Below the pieces are notes generated by a model, which saw nothing but the letters and a program-made list of their open reading frames with translations, did no database searches and was not told the DNA's origin. DNA of 64,000 nt from Cryobacterium tepidiphilum (GTDB lineage: Bacteria > Actinomycetota > Actinomycetes > Actinomycetales > Microbacteriaceae): positions 124,001 through 188,000 of the forward strand of contig NZ_RDSR01000001.1 in NCBI RefSeq assembly GCF_003716325.1, written 5' to 3'. The position numbers were made by a program, and so were the translations under genes. The stretch's first letter is position 1, and every line of letters starts with the position of its first letter. Positions 8,433-16,742 of the stretch are shown piece by piece.

Positions 8433-10022
8433 ATGGAAGACATCACCAGGCCCTGGCCCGCGCTCTGGGCACTTGTCCTCGGCTTCTTCATGATCCTCGT
8501 CGACAGCACGATCGTGTCCGTCGCCACGCCCGCGATCATGACGGGGCTCGACGCGGGCATCAACGCGGTGATCTGGGTGACGAGCGCCTACCTGCTGGCG
8601 TACGCGGTGCCGCTGCTGATCACCGGTCGCCTCGGCGACCGGTTCGGCCCCAAGAACATCTACCTGATCGGCCTCGTGGTGTTCACGGGGGCGTCCACCT
8701 GGTGCGGGTTCTCCGGCGACATCACCATGCTCATCACCGCTCGCGTGCTGCAGGGCTTCGGCGCGGCGCTCATGACGCCACAGACCATGGCCGTCATCAC
8801 CCGCATCTTCCCGCCCGACCGCCGCGGGCAGGCCATGGGCCTCTGGGGCGCGGTCGCCGGCATCGCCACCCTCACCGGGCCGATCGTCGGCGGCGTGCTC
8901 GTCGACGCGGCGGGCTGGGAGTGGATCTTCTTCGTGAACGTGCCCGTGGGCATCCTCGCATTCGTGCTGGCCTGGCGGCTGGTGCCGAAGCTCGTGACGC
9001 ACCAGCACCGGTTCGACATCGTCGGCGTGGTCCTGAGCGCCGTCGGCATGTTCCTCCTCGTGTTCGGTATTCAGGAGGGCGAGACCTACGACTGGGGCAC
9101 GATCGTCGGCCCGATCTCGGTCTGGAGCCTCATCGTCGCCGGCATCGTCGTGCTGGCCGGCTTCGTCGTGTGGCAGCACTTCAACCGGGGCGAGCCGTTG
9201 CTGCCCCTGAAGCTGTTCCGCGATCGCAACTTCTCGCTGGCGAACCTGGCCATCACCACGGTGGGCTTCTCGATCACCGGGATGGCGCTCCCGCTCATGA
9301 TCTACGCGCAGACCGTTCGGGAGCTCTCGCCCACGCAGTCGGCGTTGCTGCTGATCCCGATGGCGCTCATCTCCGGCGGCCTCGCGCCGGTCGTCGGCAA
9401 GCTCGTCGACCGCATCAACCCCAAGTACATCGCCCTGTTCGGCCTGCTCTGCATGGCGGCGGCCCTGTTCTGGCTCGGGTCGATCCTCACAGCGGATGTC
9501 GCGATCTGGCTCCTCCTGCTGCCGATCGCGCTCCTCGGGCTCGCGAACGCCGGCATCTGGGCGCCGTTGTCGACCACCGCGACCCGCAACCTTCCGCCGC
9601 GCGACGCGGGAGCCGGCTCGGGCGTCTACAACACCACCCGCCAGGTCGGCGCGGTGCTCGGAAGCGCCGGCATCGCCGCGATCATGCAGGCCCGCCTCGT
9701 CGCTGACCTTCCCGCCGCAGCCGGCGCAGCCGCCGAGGGCGGAGCGGTTGCCGGTGGTGGCAGCCTGCCGGAGTTCCTGCACGCCGGGTTCAGCTCGGCC
9801 ATGGGGCAGTCGCTCTTCCTGCCGGCGGCCGTCGCCCTGATCGGCGCGGTGACCGTCATCTTCTTCACCAAGCCCAAGGCGCCCGCCTGGGGGCCCGGAG
9901 CGGCGGCGGCCCCGGCTGCCGAGCAGCCCGCGGCGCCGGCGCCCGAGGGGCTCGCCGTTCACACCCCGGACGCGGTCGCGTCGCAGCAGGCCGCTGCCCG
10001 GGAGTCCGCGGACGCGCAGTAG
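8433..10022 (+). CDS. MFS drug efflux transporter, DHA2 (EmrB/QacA) type
   Basis: A 529-residue proton-coupled exporter with about 14 membrane helices. The first helix has WALVLGFFMILVDSTIVSVA and the loop after helix 2 has the MFS signature GRLGDRFGPKN. VLQGFGAALMTPQTMAVI in helix 4-5 is typical of the DHA2 drug antiporters. The C-terminal 50 residues are an alanine/proline-rich cytoplasmic tail. A Shine-Dalgarno (AGAAGGA) precedes the ATG. No regulator is adjacent, and the substrate is unknown. Confidence 0.9.
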   Translation: MEDITRPWPALWALVLGFFMILVDSTIVSVATPAIMTGLDAGINAVIWVTSAYLLAYAVPLLITGRLGDRFGPKNIYLIGLVVFTGASTWCGFSGDITMLITARVLQGFGAALMTPQTMAVITRIFPPDRRGQAMGLWGAVAGIATLTGPIVGGVLVDAAGWEWIFFVNVPVGILAFVLAWRLVPKLVTHQHRFDIVGVVLSAVGMFLLVFGIQEGETYDWGTIVGPISVWSLIVAGIVVLAGFVVWQHFNRGEPLLPLKLFRDRNFSLANLAITTVGFSITGMALPLMIYAQTVRELSPTQSALLLIPMALISGGLAPVVGKLVDRINPKYIALFGLLCMAAALFWLGSILTADVAIWLLLLPIALLGLANAGIWAPLSTTATRNLPPRDAGAGSGVYNTTRQVGAVLGSAGIAAIMQARLVADLPAAAGAAAEGGAVAGGGSLPEFLHAGFSSAMGQSLFLPAAVALIGAVTVIFFTKPKAPAWGPGAAAAPAAEQPAAPAPEGLAVHTPDAVASQQAAARESADAQ

Positions 10023-10064
10023 CCCGCCGCCCAGTAGGCGCGTGCGAGCTGCGACACGGGACGG

Positions 10065-10152
10065 GCGCCCGCGACCGGGAGCGTTGGTGCCCGCGACCGG
10101 GAGTGTCAGTGCCTGCGACGGGGAGCGTCAGTGCCCGCGACGGGGAGCGTCA
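10065..10152. repeat. Four tandem 22-bp repeats ending at the purD stop codon
   Basis: Four consecutive units start at 10065, 10087, 10109 and 10131. Each is about GTGCCCGCGACCGGGAGYGTCA with one to three changes. The last unit ends exactly on the reverse complement of the purD stop codon (10150-10152). The gap lies between the convergent MFS and purD genes. Confidence 0.85.
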
Positions 10153-11418
10153 GTGGGCGACGCGCGCCGCGATGTCGGTGCGGAACTGCGCACCCTCCAG
10201 CGAAACCTCGCCGAGCGCCCGGTACACGCGATCGCGGGCCTCGGCGAAGTCCGCGCCGACGGCGATGACGTTCAGCACGCGGCCCCCGGTCGCGACGAGG
10301 TCGTCACCCCGCCGCGCGGTCGCCGCGTGGGCGATGCTCACTCCCGGCACAGCGGATGCCGCGTCGAGCCCCGACACGACGCGCCCGGTCACGGGCTGGT
10401 CGGGGTAGTTCTCGCTCGCGACGACGACCGTGATGGCGACGTCGTCCGAGAAGGCCGGACGCTCCACCCCGGCGAGCTCGCCCGATGCCGCGGCCAGCAG
10501 GAGCGTCGACAGCGGTGTGACGAGCCGTGGGAGCACGACCTGCGTCTCGGGGTCGCCGAACCGGGCGTTGAATTCGATGACGCGGATGCCCGCATCCGTC
10601 AGTATCAACCCGCAGTACAGCAGGCCGATGAACGGAGTGTCCTCGTGCTCGAGCTGGCGCACCGTCGGCAACGCGATGGTCTCGATCACCTCGTCGACGA
10701 AGGCCTGCTCGCTCCCGAAGCGTTCGTCGAGCCAGGGGAGCGGCGAGTACGCGCCCATGCCGCCGGTGTTGGGGCCGCTGTCGCCGTCGCCGAGCCGCTT
10801 GTAGTCCTGAGCGGGAGAGAGCGGAAGCACGTTGTGCCCGTCGCTGAGCAGGAACAGCGACACCTCGTCGCCGTCGAGGAACTCCTCGATGAGCACCGCG
10901 CCCTGGCGCAGCCAGTGCGTCGCGTGCTCGAGCGCTGCGTCGCGCGACTCGGTGACCAGCACGCCCTTGCCCGCGGCGAGACCGTCGGCCTTCACCACGT
11001 AGGGGGCGCCGTAGGCATCGAGGGCGGCCTCCGCTTCGGCGAGCGAGCCGGCACGGGCGGCGCGACCGGTCGGAACGCCGGCTTCGTCCATGATCCGCTT
11101 GGCGAAGGTCTTGCTGCCTTCCAGTGCGGCGGCCGCGCGGCCGGGTCCGAACACCGGGATGCCCCGGGTGCGGAGGGCATCCGCGACCCCGGCGACGAGG
11201 GGAGCCTCGGGCCCGATCACCACCAGCTGGATGTCGTTGGCGGTGGTGAACTCGGCGACCGCCTCCGGGTCGTTCGCGTCGAGGGCGACCACGTCGACGT
11301 CGGCGGCGATCCCGGCGTTCCCCGGGGCCGCGATGATCTCGTGCGACGCGTCCTCCCGGAGCAGGGCGGAGATGATGGCGTGCTCGCGGGCACCGGAGCC
11401 GAGGACGAGTATTCTCAC
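10150..11418 (-). CDS. purD: Phosphoribosylamine-glycine ligase
   Basis: A 422-residue ATP-grasp enzyme that makes glycinamide ribonucleotide, the second step of purine synthesis. It opens with ILVLGSGAREHAI, has VVIGPEAPLVAGVAD near residue 70 and the ATP-grasp signature FNARFGDPETQ near residue 290. The start is GTG at 11418. TAGCCT ends six bases upstream and there is no Shine-Dalgarno, so it is probably leaderless. It is divergent from the sterol-carrier-like gene. Confidence 0.96.
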   Translation of the reverse strand: MRILVLGSGAREHAIISALLREDASHEIIAAPGNAGIAADVDVVALDANDPEAVAEFTTANDIQLVVIGPEAPLVAGVADALRTRGIPVFGPGRAAAALEGSKTFAKRIMDEAGVPTGRAARAGSLAEAEAALDAYGAPYVVKADGLAAGKGVLVTESRDAALEHATHWLRQGAVLIEEFLDGDEVSLFLLSDGHNVLPLSPAQDYKRLGDGDSGPNTGGMGAYSPLPWLDERFGSEQAFVDEVIETIALPTVRQLEHEDTPFIGLLYCGLILTDAGIRVIEFNARFGDPETQVVLPRLVTPLSTLLLAAASGELAGVERPAFSDDVAITVVVASENYPDQPVTGRVVSGLDAASAVPGVSIAHAATARRGDDLVATGGRVLNVIAVGADFAEARDRVYRALGEVSLEGAQFRTDIAARVAH

Positions 11419-11424
11419 CGCTTC

Positions 11425-11430
11425 AGGCTA
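11425..11430 (-). promoter_or_regulatory. -10 box for a leaderless purD mRNA
   Basis: On the minus strand TAGCCT is followed by six bases (GAAGCG) and then the purD GTG. Confidence 0.55.
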
Positions 11431-11493
11431 GCGGATGCGCCTCTCCCGGCGCCCGTTGCGCCTTCGCCCCCGCACGCGCCGACGTCTCGCGCC

Positions 11494-11584
11494 CGTAACT
11501 CCGGAGATCAGCCGTGGCGTCGCCCGGCTTCCGCACGTTTCAGCGGCCGCCCGGTCCGGCGCGGCGCGTTTTTCCGGAGTTACG
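11494..11584. repeat. Intergenic inverted repeat, family C
   Basis: Perfect 12-base arms CGTAACTCCGGA (11494-11505) and TCCGGAGTTACG (11573-11584) enclose 67 GC-rich bases. It fills most of the divergent gap between purD and the sterol-carrier-like gene. Only one copy was seen in the window. Confidence 0.65.
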
Positions 11585-11607
11585 TGCAGGGGAGGCAGGA
11601 TGGAGAG

Positions 11608-11961
11608 GTGGCCAGGGCGAGGATCGACGATGCGGCGGGCACGGCCGCGGTGCACGACTGGAGTGTCGGCGACGGGGGACGCGAGGTGCGTGCCCGCGCC
11701 GTGCGTTACACGCTGCAGGTGCTCGCCGAGCGCGCCGAGGGCAACACCGTCGAGGTGCGTGTGCCACCGTTCGGCGCCGTGCAGTGCATCGAGGGCCCCC
11801 GGCACACGCGTGGGACCCCGCCCAATGTTGTCGAAACGGATGCCGAGACCTGGCTCGCACTCGCCACCGGCGTGCTCACGTGGGGCGACGGCCTCGCCTC
11901 GGGGCGCATCCACGCCTCGGGGCAGCGCGCCGACCTCACCGGTCACCTTCCCGTGCTGTAG
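11608..11961 (+). CDS. Sterol-carrier-family (SCP-like) protein next to purD
   Basis: A 117-residue cytoplasmic protein. It matches the conserved actinobacterial small protein annotated as sterol carrier family, recognised by the block VEVRVPPFGAVQCIEGPRHT and the following TPPNVVETDAETWLALATG. The last part (SGRIHASGQRADLTGHLP) also fits. Its biochemical function is not established; its repeated neighbourhood with pur genes in actinobacteria is known. The start is the GTG at 11608, preceded by a GGAGAG overlap; the open frame upstream has no homology. Confidence 0.75.
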   Translation: MARARIDDAAGTAAVHDWSVGDGGREVRARAVRYTLQVLAERAEGNTVEVRVPPFGAVQCIEGPRHTRGTPPNVVETDAETWLALATGVLTWGDGLASGRIHASGQRADLTGHLPVL

Positions 11962-12001
11962 CGCGCCCGTCCCCCGGCTCCGTCCCCCGTCCTCCCACGC
12001 G

Positions 12002-12065
12002 CCGTGAGGGGCCAACTTTCCCTAGTGTCGCGGCCGCGCGACTAGGGAAAGTCGTCCCCTCACGG
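12002..12065. repeat. Long intergenic palindrome, family A copy 2
   Basis: Arms of 25 bases (12002-12026 and 12041-12065) pair at 23 positions around a 14-base loop. The outer block is CCGTGAGGGG and the inner block CTTTCCCTAGT. It lies between the convergent sterol-carrier-like and ribokinase genes, and has the same blocks and loop length as 1086-1151. Confidence 0.85.
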
Positions 12066-12121
12066 GCGGGGCGGGTCGGGGCGGGGCGGGTCGAGGTGGG
12101 GCGGGGCGGGAGCCGGGCGGG
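12064..12121 (+). repeat. G-rich tandem repeat beside palindrome A2
   Basis: Two near-identical 15-base G-rich units (GGGCGGGGCGGGTCG) and a decayed third copy follow the right arm and end at the ribokinase stop codon. The runs of G could form a quadruplex on the plus strand. Confidence 0.7.
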
Positions 12122-13072
12122 TCAGGTGAGGAGCGATGCGACCTCGGCGTACGTCGGCATGGAACTCGTGGCGCCGTTCCGGGTAACCGAGATCGACGAG
12201 GCCACCGTCGCCCAGCGCACCGCCTCCACCATGTCGGCCTCGCTCACGGGCCCCATCCGCTCGCCCTCGGCCTCCCCGGTGGTCGCACCGCCGGTGGCGG
12301 CCCCCGCCAGCCGGGCGACGACCCCGCCGACGAACGTGTCGCCGGCCGCTGTGGTGTCGACGGCCTGGACCGGCCGGGCCGGCGCCAGCCCGAGCACCGT
12401 TCCGTCGTGCGCGATGATCGAGCCTTCGGCGCCGAGCGTGACGATCGCCCAGGTTTTCCCCGCGCTCAGCGCCTCGGCCGCGCGCACCGGGTCGGCCTCC
12501 CCGGTGAGTTCGGTGGCTTCGATCTGGTTGGGCACGACGAGATCGACGGATGCGAGGAACCCGGCCGGCAACGGCATCACCGGCGCCGGCGTCAGCACCG
12601 TGAAAACGTCGGCGGCACGGGCGACGGCGATCGCCTCCTCGAGCACCGGAACCGGAAGCTCGCACTGCATCACGAGAACCGATGAACGCTCGATGAGCCG
12701 CGTCGCGGCATCCGTCAGCGCCGTCACCGTGGCATTGGCGCCGGAGACGACGACGATCGAGTTCTCGCCCGAGTCGACGACCGAGATGTGCGCGGTGCCC
12801 GTCGGCTGGGCCGACCGGGCCACACTCTCAATGCCGATGCTCGCGTCGGCCATGAGGTCGAGCAGCGCCGTGCCGTATGCGTCGTCGCCGACCGCGCCCA
12901 CGAAGTTCACCACGGCGCCCTGCCGCGCGGCGGCCACCGCCTGGTTGAGGCCCTTGCCGCCTGGGACGGTCGCGAAGTCCGTTCCGAAGATCGTCTCGCC
13001 CGGTTGCGGCAGCCGCGGCTGGCGAACGACGAGGTCCATGTTGGCGCTGCCGAGCACGGCGATTGTCTTCAT
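12122..13072 (-). CDS. rbsK: Ribokinase (PfkB family)
   Basis: A 316-residue sugar kinase. It starts with the nucleoside-binding Rossmann segment (IAVLGSANMDLVVRQPRLP), has the first PfkB signature around GGKGLNQAVAAARQGA (residues 39-54), and the second signature DTTAAGDTFVGGVVARL with the catalytic aspartate. The pattern fits ribokinase, which makes ribose 5-phosphate and so could feed PRPP for the nearby purine genes. A short insertion (ATGGATTGEAEGER) follows the second signature. There is no transporter next to it. Confidence 0.88.
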   Translation of the reverse strand: MKTIAVLGSANMDLVVRQPRLPQPGETIFGTDFATVPGGKGLNQAVAAARQGAVVNFVGAVGDDAYGTALLDLMADASIGIESVARSAQPTGTAHISVVDSGENSIVVVSGANATVTALTDAATRLIERSSVLVMQCELPVPVLEEAIAVARAADVFTVLTPAPVMPLPAGFLASVDLVVPNQIEATELTGEADPVRAAEALSAGKTWAIVTLGAEGSIIAHDGTVLGLAPARPVQAVDTTAAGDTFVGGVVARLAGAATGGATTGEAEGERMGPVSEADMVEAVRWATVASSISVTRNGATSSMPTYAEVASLLT

Positions 13073-13152
13073 CCGCCCAGTCTGCCAGCAATGGGCATCC
13101 GGTCGCGGCGACCAGCGCGCGCACGCGGGCGCGGGCACACAGCTGGAGGTGG

Positions 13153-13158
13153 GACAAT
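13153..13158 (+). promoter_or_regulatory. -10 box for the membrane protein-purF-purM unit
   Basis: GACAAT ends six bases before the GTG at 13165. This is the only promoter-like site upstream of the three coupled genes and implies a leaderless message. Confidence 0.45.
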
Positions 13159-13164
13159 ATGCGG

Positions 13165-13596
13165 GTGAGTATCCCCGAGCAGCCATTCGGCAGCAGGCCG
13201 AACGCTGACGAGAGTATCCCCGTTCACGACCCCGGTGAGCCGCGCGGTGAGATGCCCGTGTCCCCGGAGACCGCAGCCGAGCCCGAACCCGTGCAGACGC
13301 AGGTCGTCGTGCGCCGGTCGCCGCGCTACAACCATTTCATGATCCTCGGCGCCATCGTCGGCGCCCTGGTGGCGCTCATCCTCACCTTCGCCTTCCCCGC
13401 GAACCCCACCTACGACCGCGGCCAGGTCTTCGGCTACCTCCTGCTCGTGGGCGTCGCCATCGGCGTCGGCCTCGGCGCCCTGGTGGCCCTCATCCTCGAC
13501 CGCATCGTCGGCCGCAAGGGCACAAGCGTCATCGCCGACTGGGTCGAGACCACCCCCGGCGATGAAACCGGCACACGAAAGGACGGCGACGCATGA
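13165..13596 (+). CDS. Two-helix membrane protein translationally coupled to purF
   Basis: A 143-residue protein of unknown function. Residues 1-50 are hydrophilic and acidic. Two membrane helices follow, near residues 58-78 (FMILGAIVGALVALILTF) and 90-115 (VFGYLLLVGVAIGVGLGALVALIL), and then a short cytoplasmic tail. I recognise it only as a conserved actinobacterial neighbour of purF. The GTG at 13165 is chosen because of the leaderless -10 box; an in-frame ATG at 13159 abuts that box. Its TGA overlaps the purF ATG (ATGA), so purF translation probably depends on it. Confidence 0.8.
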   Translation: MSIPEQPFGSRPNADESIPVHDPGEPRGEMPVSPETAAEPEPVQTQVVVRRSPRYNHFMILGAIVGALVALILTFAFPANPTYDRGQVFGYLLLVGVAIGVGLGALVALILDRIVGRKGTSVIADWVETTPGDETGTRKDGDA

Positions 13597-15176
13597 GCGG
13601 CGGCGACGGACTGCTCGGTCACGACCTCCTTCCCGGCGAGAAGGGCCCGCAGGATGCCTGTGGCGTCTTCGGCGTCTGGGCTCCCGGCGAAGAGGTGGCC
13701 AAGCTCAGCTACTTCGGCCTGTACGCGCTGCAGCACCGCGGCCAGGAGTCCGCCGGCATCGCCACGAGCGACGGCGGCAAGATCCTGGTCTACAAAGACA
13801 TGGGCCTCGTCTCGCAGGTCTTCAACGAGGCCGCGCTGAACACCCTCATCGGCCACATCGCCGTCGGGCACTGCCGGTACTCCACCACGGGTGGATCGAG
13901 CTGGCAGAACGCGCAGCCGACGCTCGGCCGCACCACGAGCGGAACCGTCGCCCTCGGCCACAACGGCAACCTCACCAACACCGCCGAGCTCCTGCAGCTC
14001 GTGCACGAGCGCTACCCGCAGGTCGAGGGCGAGTTGCGCCGCGGCAACACCACCGACACGGCCGTGCTCACCGCCCTCCTCACCGGCGACCCCGACCACA
14101 CGCTCGAGGCCACCGCGCTCGAAGTGCTCCCGCGCGTGCAGGGCGCCTTCTGCCTCGTGTTCATGGACGAGACCACGCTCTACGCGGCCCGCGACCCGCA
14201 GGGCGTGCGTCCGCTCGTGCTCGGCCGCCTCGAACGCGGCTGGGTGGTCGCCTCCGAGACCGCGGCGCTCGACATCGTCGGCGCGAGCTTCGTGCGCGAG
14301 GTCGAGCCCGGCGAACTCATCTCGATCGACGAGAACGGCCTCCGCACCCAGCGGTTCGCCGCAGCCAAGCCCAAGGGCTGCGTGTTCGAGTACGTCTACC
14401 TCGCCCGCCCCGACACGTCCATCGCCGGCCGCGGCGTGCACGAGGCCCGCGTGGAGATGGGCCGCCGCCTCGCCGCCGAGCACGCGGTCGAGGCCGATCT
14501 CGTCATCCCTACGCCGGAGTCCGGCACGCCGGCCGCCATCGGCTACGCGCAGGCCTCCGGCATCCCGTTCGGGCAGGGTCTGGTCAAGAACTCCTACGTC
14601 GGGCGCACGTTCATCCAGCCGTCCCAGACCATCCGGCAGCGCGGCATCAAGCTCAAGCTCAACCCGCTCAAGGAGATCATCAAGGGCAAGCGCCTGATCG
14701 TCGTCGACGACTCGATCGTGCGCGGCAATACCCAGCGCGCCCTGGTGAGCATGCTGCGCGAGGCCGGCGCCGCCGAGGTACACGTGCGCATCTCCAGCCC
14801 GCCCATCACTTGGCCGTGCTTCTACGGCATCGACTTCGCCTCCCGGGCGGAGCTCATCGCCACGGGCCTCGGCGTCGACGAGGTGCGCCAGTCGATCGGC
14901 GCGGACTCCCTCGGCTACCTCTCGCAGGAGGGCATGATCGAGGCGACCGAGCAGCCGCGCGACCGGCTCTGCACCGCCTGCTTCACCGGCGAGTACCCGA
15001 TCCCGCTGCCCGACGCCCAGCACCTCGGCAAGAACCTGCTGGAGCGCGGCGCCGCCGCAGACGGCTGCGACCCCGGCCCCGACGCCGAGTTCGAGGTGTC
15101 GCTTCCCGCCGGCCCCGTGCGCCGCACCCACAGTCCAGCCGCCCAGCCCATCGGCGACCCCGGAAGGCAAGAATGA
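13593..15176 (+). CDS. purF: Amidophosphoribosyltransferase
   Basis: A 527-residue enzyme for the first committed step of purine synthesis (PRPP plus glutamine to phosphoribosylamine). A 22-residue propeptide precedes Cys23 of the Ntn glutaminase (DACGVFGVW), which should become the N terminus after processing. The glutaminase has ALQHRGQESAGIA. The phosphoribosyltransferase loop is LIVVDDSIVRGNTQ. Four cysteines are placed as in the iron-sulfur cluster type of PurF (KGCVFE near residue 263, CFYGIDF, and CTACF near 460). It overlaps both neighbours by ATGA. Confidence 0.97.
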   Translation: MSGGDGLLGHDLLPGEKGPQDACGVFGVWAPGEEVAKLSYFGLYALQHRGQESAGIATSDGGKILVYKDMGLVSQVFNEAALNTLIGHIAVGHCRYSTTGGSSWQNAQPTLGRTTSGTVALGHNGNLTNTAELLQLVHERYPQVEGELRRGNTTDTAVLTALLTGDPDHTLEATALEVLPRVQGAFCLVFMDETTLYAARDPQGVRPLVLGRLERGWVVASETAALDIVGASFVREVEPGELISIDENGLRTQRFAAAKPKGCVFEYVYLARPDTSIAGRGVHEARVEMGRRLAAEHAVEADLVIPTPESGTPAAIGYAQASGIPFGQGLVKNSYVGRTFIQPSQTIRQRGIKLKLNPLKEIIKGKRLIVVDDSIVRGNTQRALVSMLREAGAAEVHVRISSPPITWPCFYGIDFASRAELIATGLGVDEVRQSIGADSLGYLSQEGMIEATEQPRDRLCTACFTGEYPIPLPDAQHLGKNLLERGAAADGCDPGPDAEFEVSLPAGPVRRTHSPAAQPIGDPGRQE

Positions 15177-16276
15177 GCAACGCTTCGTACACCGCTGCCG
15201 GAGTCGACACCACGGCCGGCGACCTCGCCGTCGAGCTGATGAAATCGGCCGTCGGCAGGACCCACGGCCCCAACGTGCAGGGCGGCGTCGGCGGGTTCGC
15301 CGGCCTCTACGACGTGTCCTTCCTCACCCACTACCGGCGGCCGCTGCTGGCCACCTCAACGGATGGCGTGGGCACCAAGGTCGCGATCGCCCAGGCCATC
15401 GACAAGCACGACACCATCGGGCAGGACCTCGTCGGCATGGTCGTCGACGACATCGTCGTGGTCGGCGCCCGTCCCCTGTTCATGACCGACTACATCGCCT
15501 GCGGCAAGGTCGTGCCCGAGCGCATCGCCACGATCGTGGGCGGCATCGCCGCGGCGTGCCTGGCCACCGGAACGGCCCTCGTCGGCGGCGAGACCGCCGA
15601 GCACCCGGGGCTCCTCGGGCGTGACGACTACGACGTGGCCGGCGCGGCGACGGGCGTGGTCGAGGCCGACCGGGTCCTCGGGGCCGAACGGGTGCGCGAC
15701 GGCGACGTCGTCATCGCGATGGCCTCCTCCGGCCTGCACTCCAACGGCTACTCGCTCGTGCGCAGTATTCTTCGTCAGGCCAAGATCGACTTCGTCGATC
15801 GGTCTGATGACTTCGGCGGCCAGGTGGGCGAGTCGCTGCTCACCCCGACCCGGTTGTACACGACACCGCTGCTGGGCATCCTCGACGACCCGTCGCTCCA
15901 CGGCGCCGTGCACGCGCTCAGCCACGTCACCGGCGGCGGCATCGCGGCGAACCTCGCCCGCGTGCTCCCGCTCGGTGCGTGGGTGGAGATCGACCGGTCC
16001 ACGTGGTCGCCGCTGCCGGTGTTCCGGGTGCTGAGCGACATGGCCTCATCCACGCTCGAAAGCGCGGAGGGCACCTGGAACCTGGGCGTCGGCATGTTCG
16101 CGGTCGTCGCGCCGGAGGCCGCGGCATCCGTTATCGACCGACTCGACAACGACGGCATCGCCTCCTGGGTTGCGGGCACCGTCTCGACGACCGCCCGCGA
16201 CGTCACCGGGTTCGAACAGGGTGCGAAGGGTGTCGACGGCGGCGCGGTGCGCCTCGTCGGGCGCTACGCCGACTAG
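15173..16276 (+). CDS. purM: Phosphoribosylformylglycinamidine cyclo-ligase
   Basis: A 367-residue AIR synthetase that closes the imidazole ring (FGAM to AIR). Landmarks are GVGGFAGLYD, LLATSTDGVGTK near residue 62, ALVGGETAEHPG near residue 137 and LSHVTGGGIAANLARVLP. The ATG overlaps the purF stop (ATGA). The start MSNASYTAAGVD is typical of the family. Confidence 0.97.
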   Translation: MSNASYTAAGVDTTAGDLAVELMKSAVGRTHGPNVQGGVGGFAGLYDVSFLTHYRRPLLATSTDGVGTKVAIAQAIDKHDTIGQDLVGMVVDDIVVVGARPLFMTDYIACGKVVPERIATIVGGIAAACLATGTALVGGETAEHPGLLGRDDYDVAGAATGVVEADRVLGAERVRDGDVVIAMASSGLHSNGYSLVRSILRQAKIDFVDRSDDFGGQVGESLLTPTRLYTTPLLGILDDPSLHGAVHALSHVTGGGIAANLARVLPLGAWVEIDRSTWSPLPVFRVLSDMASSTLESAEGTWNLGVGMFAVVAPEAAASVIDRLDNDGIASWVAGTVSTTARDVTGFEQGAKGVDGGAVRLVGRYAD

Positions 16277-16363
16277 TCGGTCACGGCCTGAGGCGCTGCA
16301 GCGTGCCGAAGGCGCACGAGAGCCGCCACCGCTGATGCGGCGACGACGGATGCGACGAGCGGG

Positions 16364-16591
16364 CTACGCGCGCTTCTGCTCGTCCTCGGGCGTGTAGTGG
16401 TCCGCATACTCCTCAGGAGCCAGCTCGGCCTCGTACTCCGGCCACTTGGCCAGATCCTCGTCGAGTCGCGGGTCGCCTGCGGCGTGCCCGGTGAGTTCAC
16501 GCTCAAGCGCGTTGTAGTTGGTGTCAGGGCTGAAGTACTTCAGCTCTCGCGCAACCTTGGTGTGCTTAGCTTTTTGACGGCCGCGCCCCAT
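16364..16591 (-). CDS. DUF3073 family protein
   Basis: A 75-residue basic-then-acidic small protein with the family-diagnostic start MGRGRQKAKHTKVARELKYFSP followed by NYNALERELTG. The family is conserved in actinobacteria and its function is unknown; the basic N terminus could bind RNA. A Shine-Dalgarno (AAGGGGG) lies six bases upstream, and TAAACT about 80 bases further upstream on the minus strand is a possible -10 box. Confidence 0.88.
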   Translation of the reverse strand: MGRGRQKAKHTKVARELKYFSPDTNYNALERELTGHAAGDPRLDEDLAKWPEYEAELAPEEYADHYTPEDEQKRA

Positions 16592-16742
16592 GCGTGACCC
16601 CCTTACGATGCCAGGCCGGGATGAGCAATGAGTCACCCGGGATTACCGAACGGAACAGAGAAACCTAGGCTTAGTTTAGCATGGTGCACTTGTTCCCCCG
16701 CCGGAGCGGCATGCCGGGCGAAAGCGGGCCAGGTGGGGCCGG

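Noticed and set aside
8349..9962. Long minus-strand open frame that continues upstream of purC
   Set aside because: It is antisense to the well-supported MFS gene, has no recognisable domain, and is simply the high-GC reading frame in phase with purC.
10065..10152. 22-bp repeats considered as a CRISPR remnant or iteron origin
   Set aside because: There are no spacers, no replication gene and only four units in a convergent gap; a simple tandem repeat fits better.
8349..13164. Purine riboswitches upstream of pur genes
   Set aside because: The gaps before purC, purD and the purF unit are short, GC-rich and seem leaderless, so there is no room for an aptamer.
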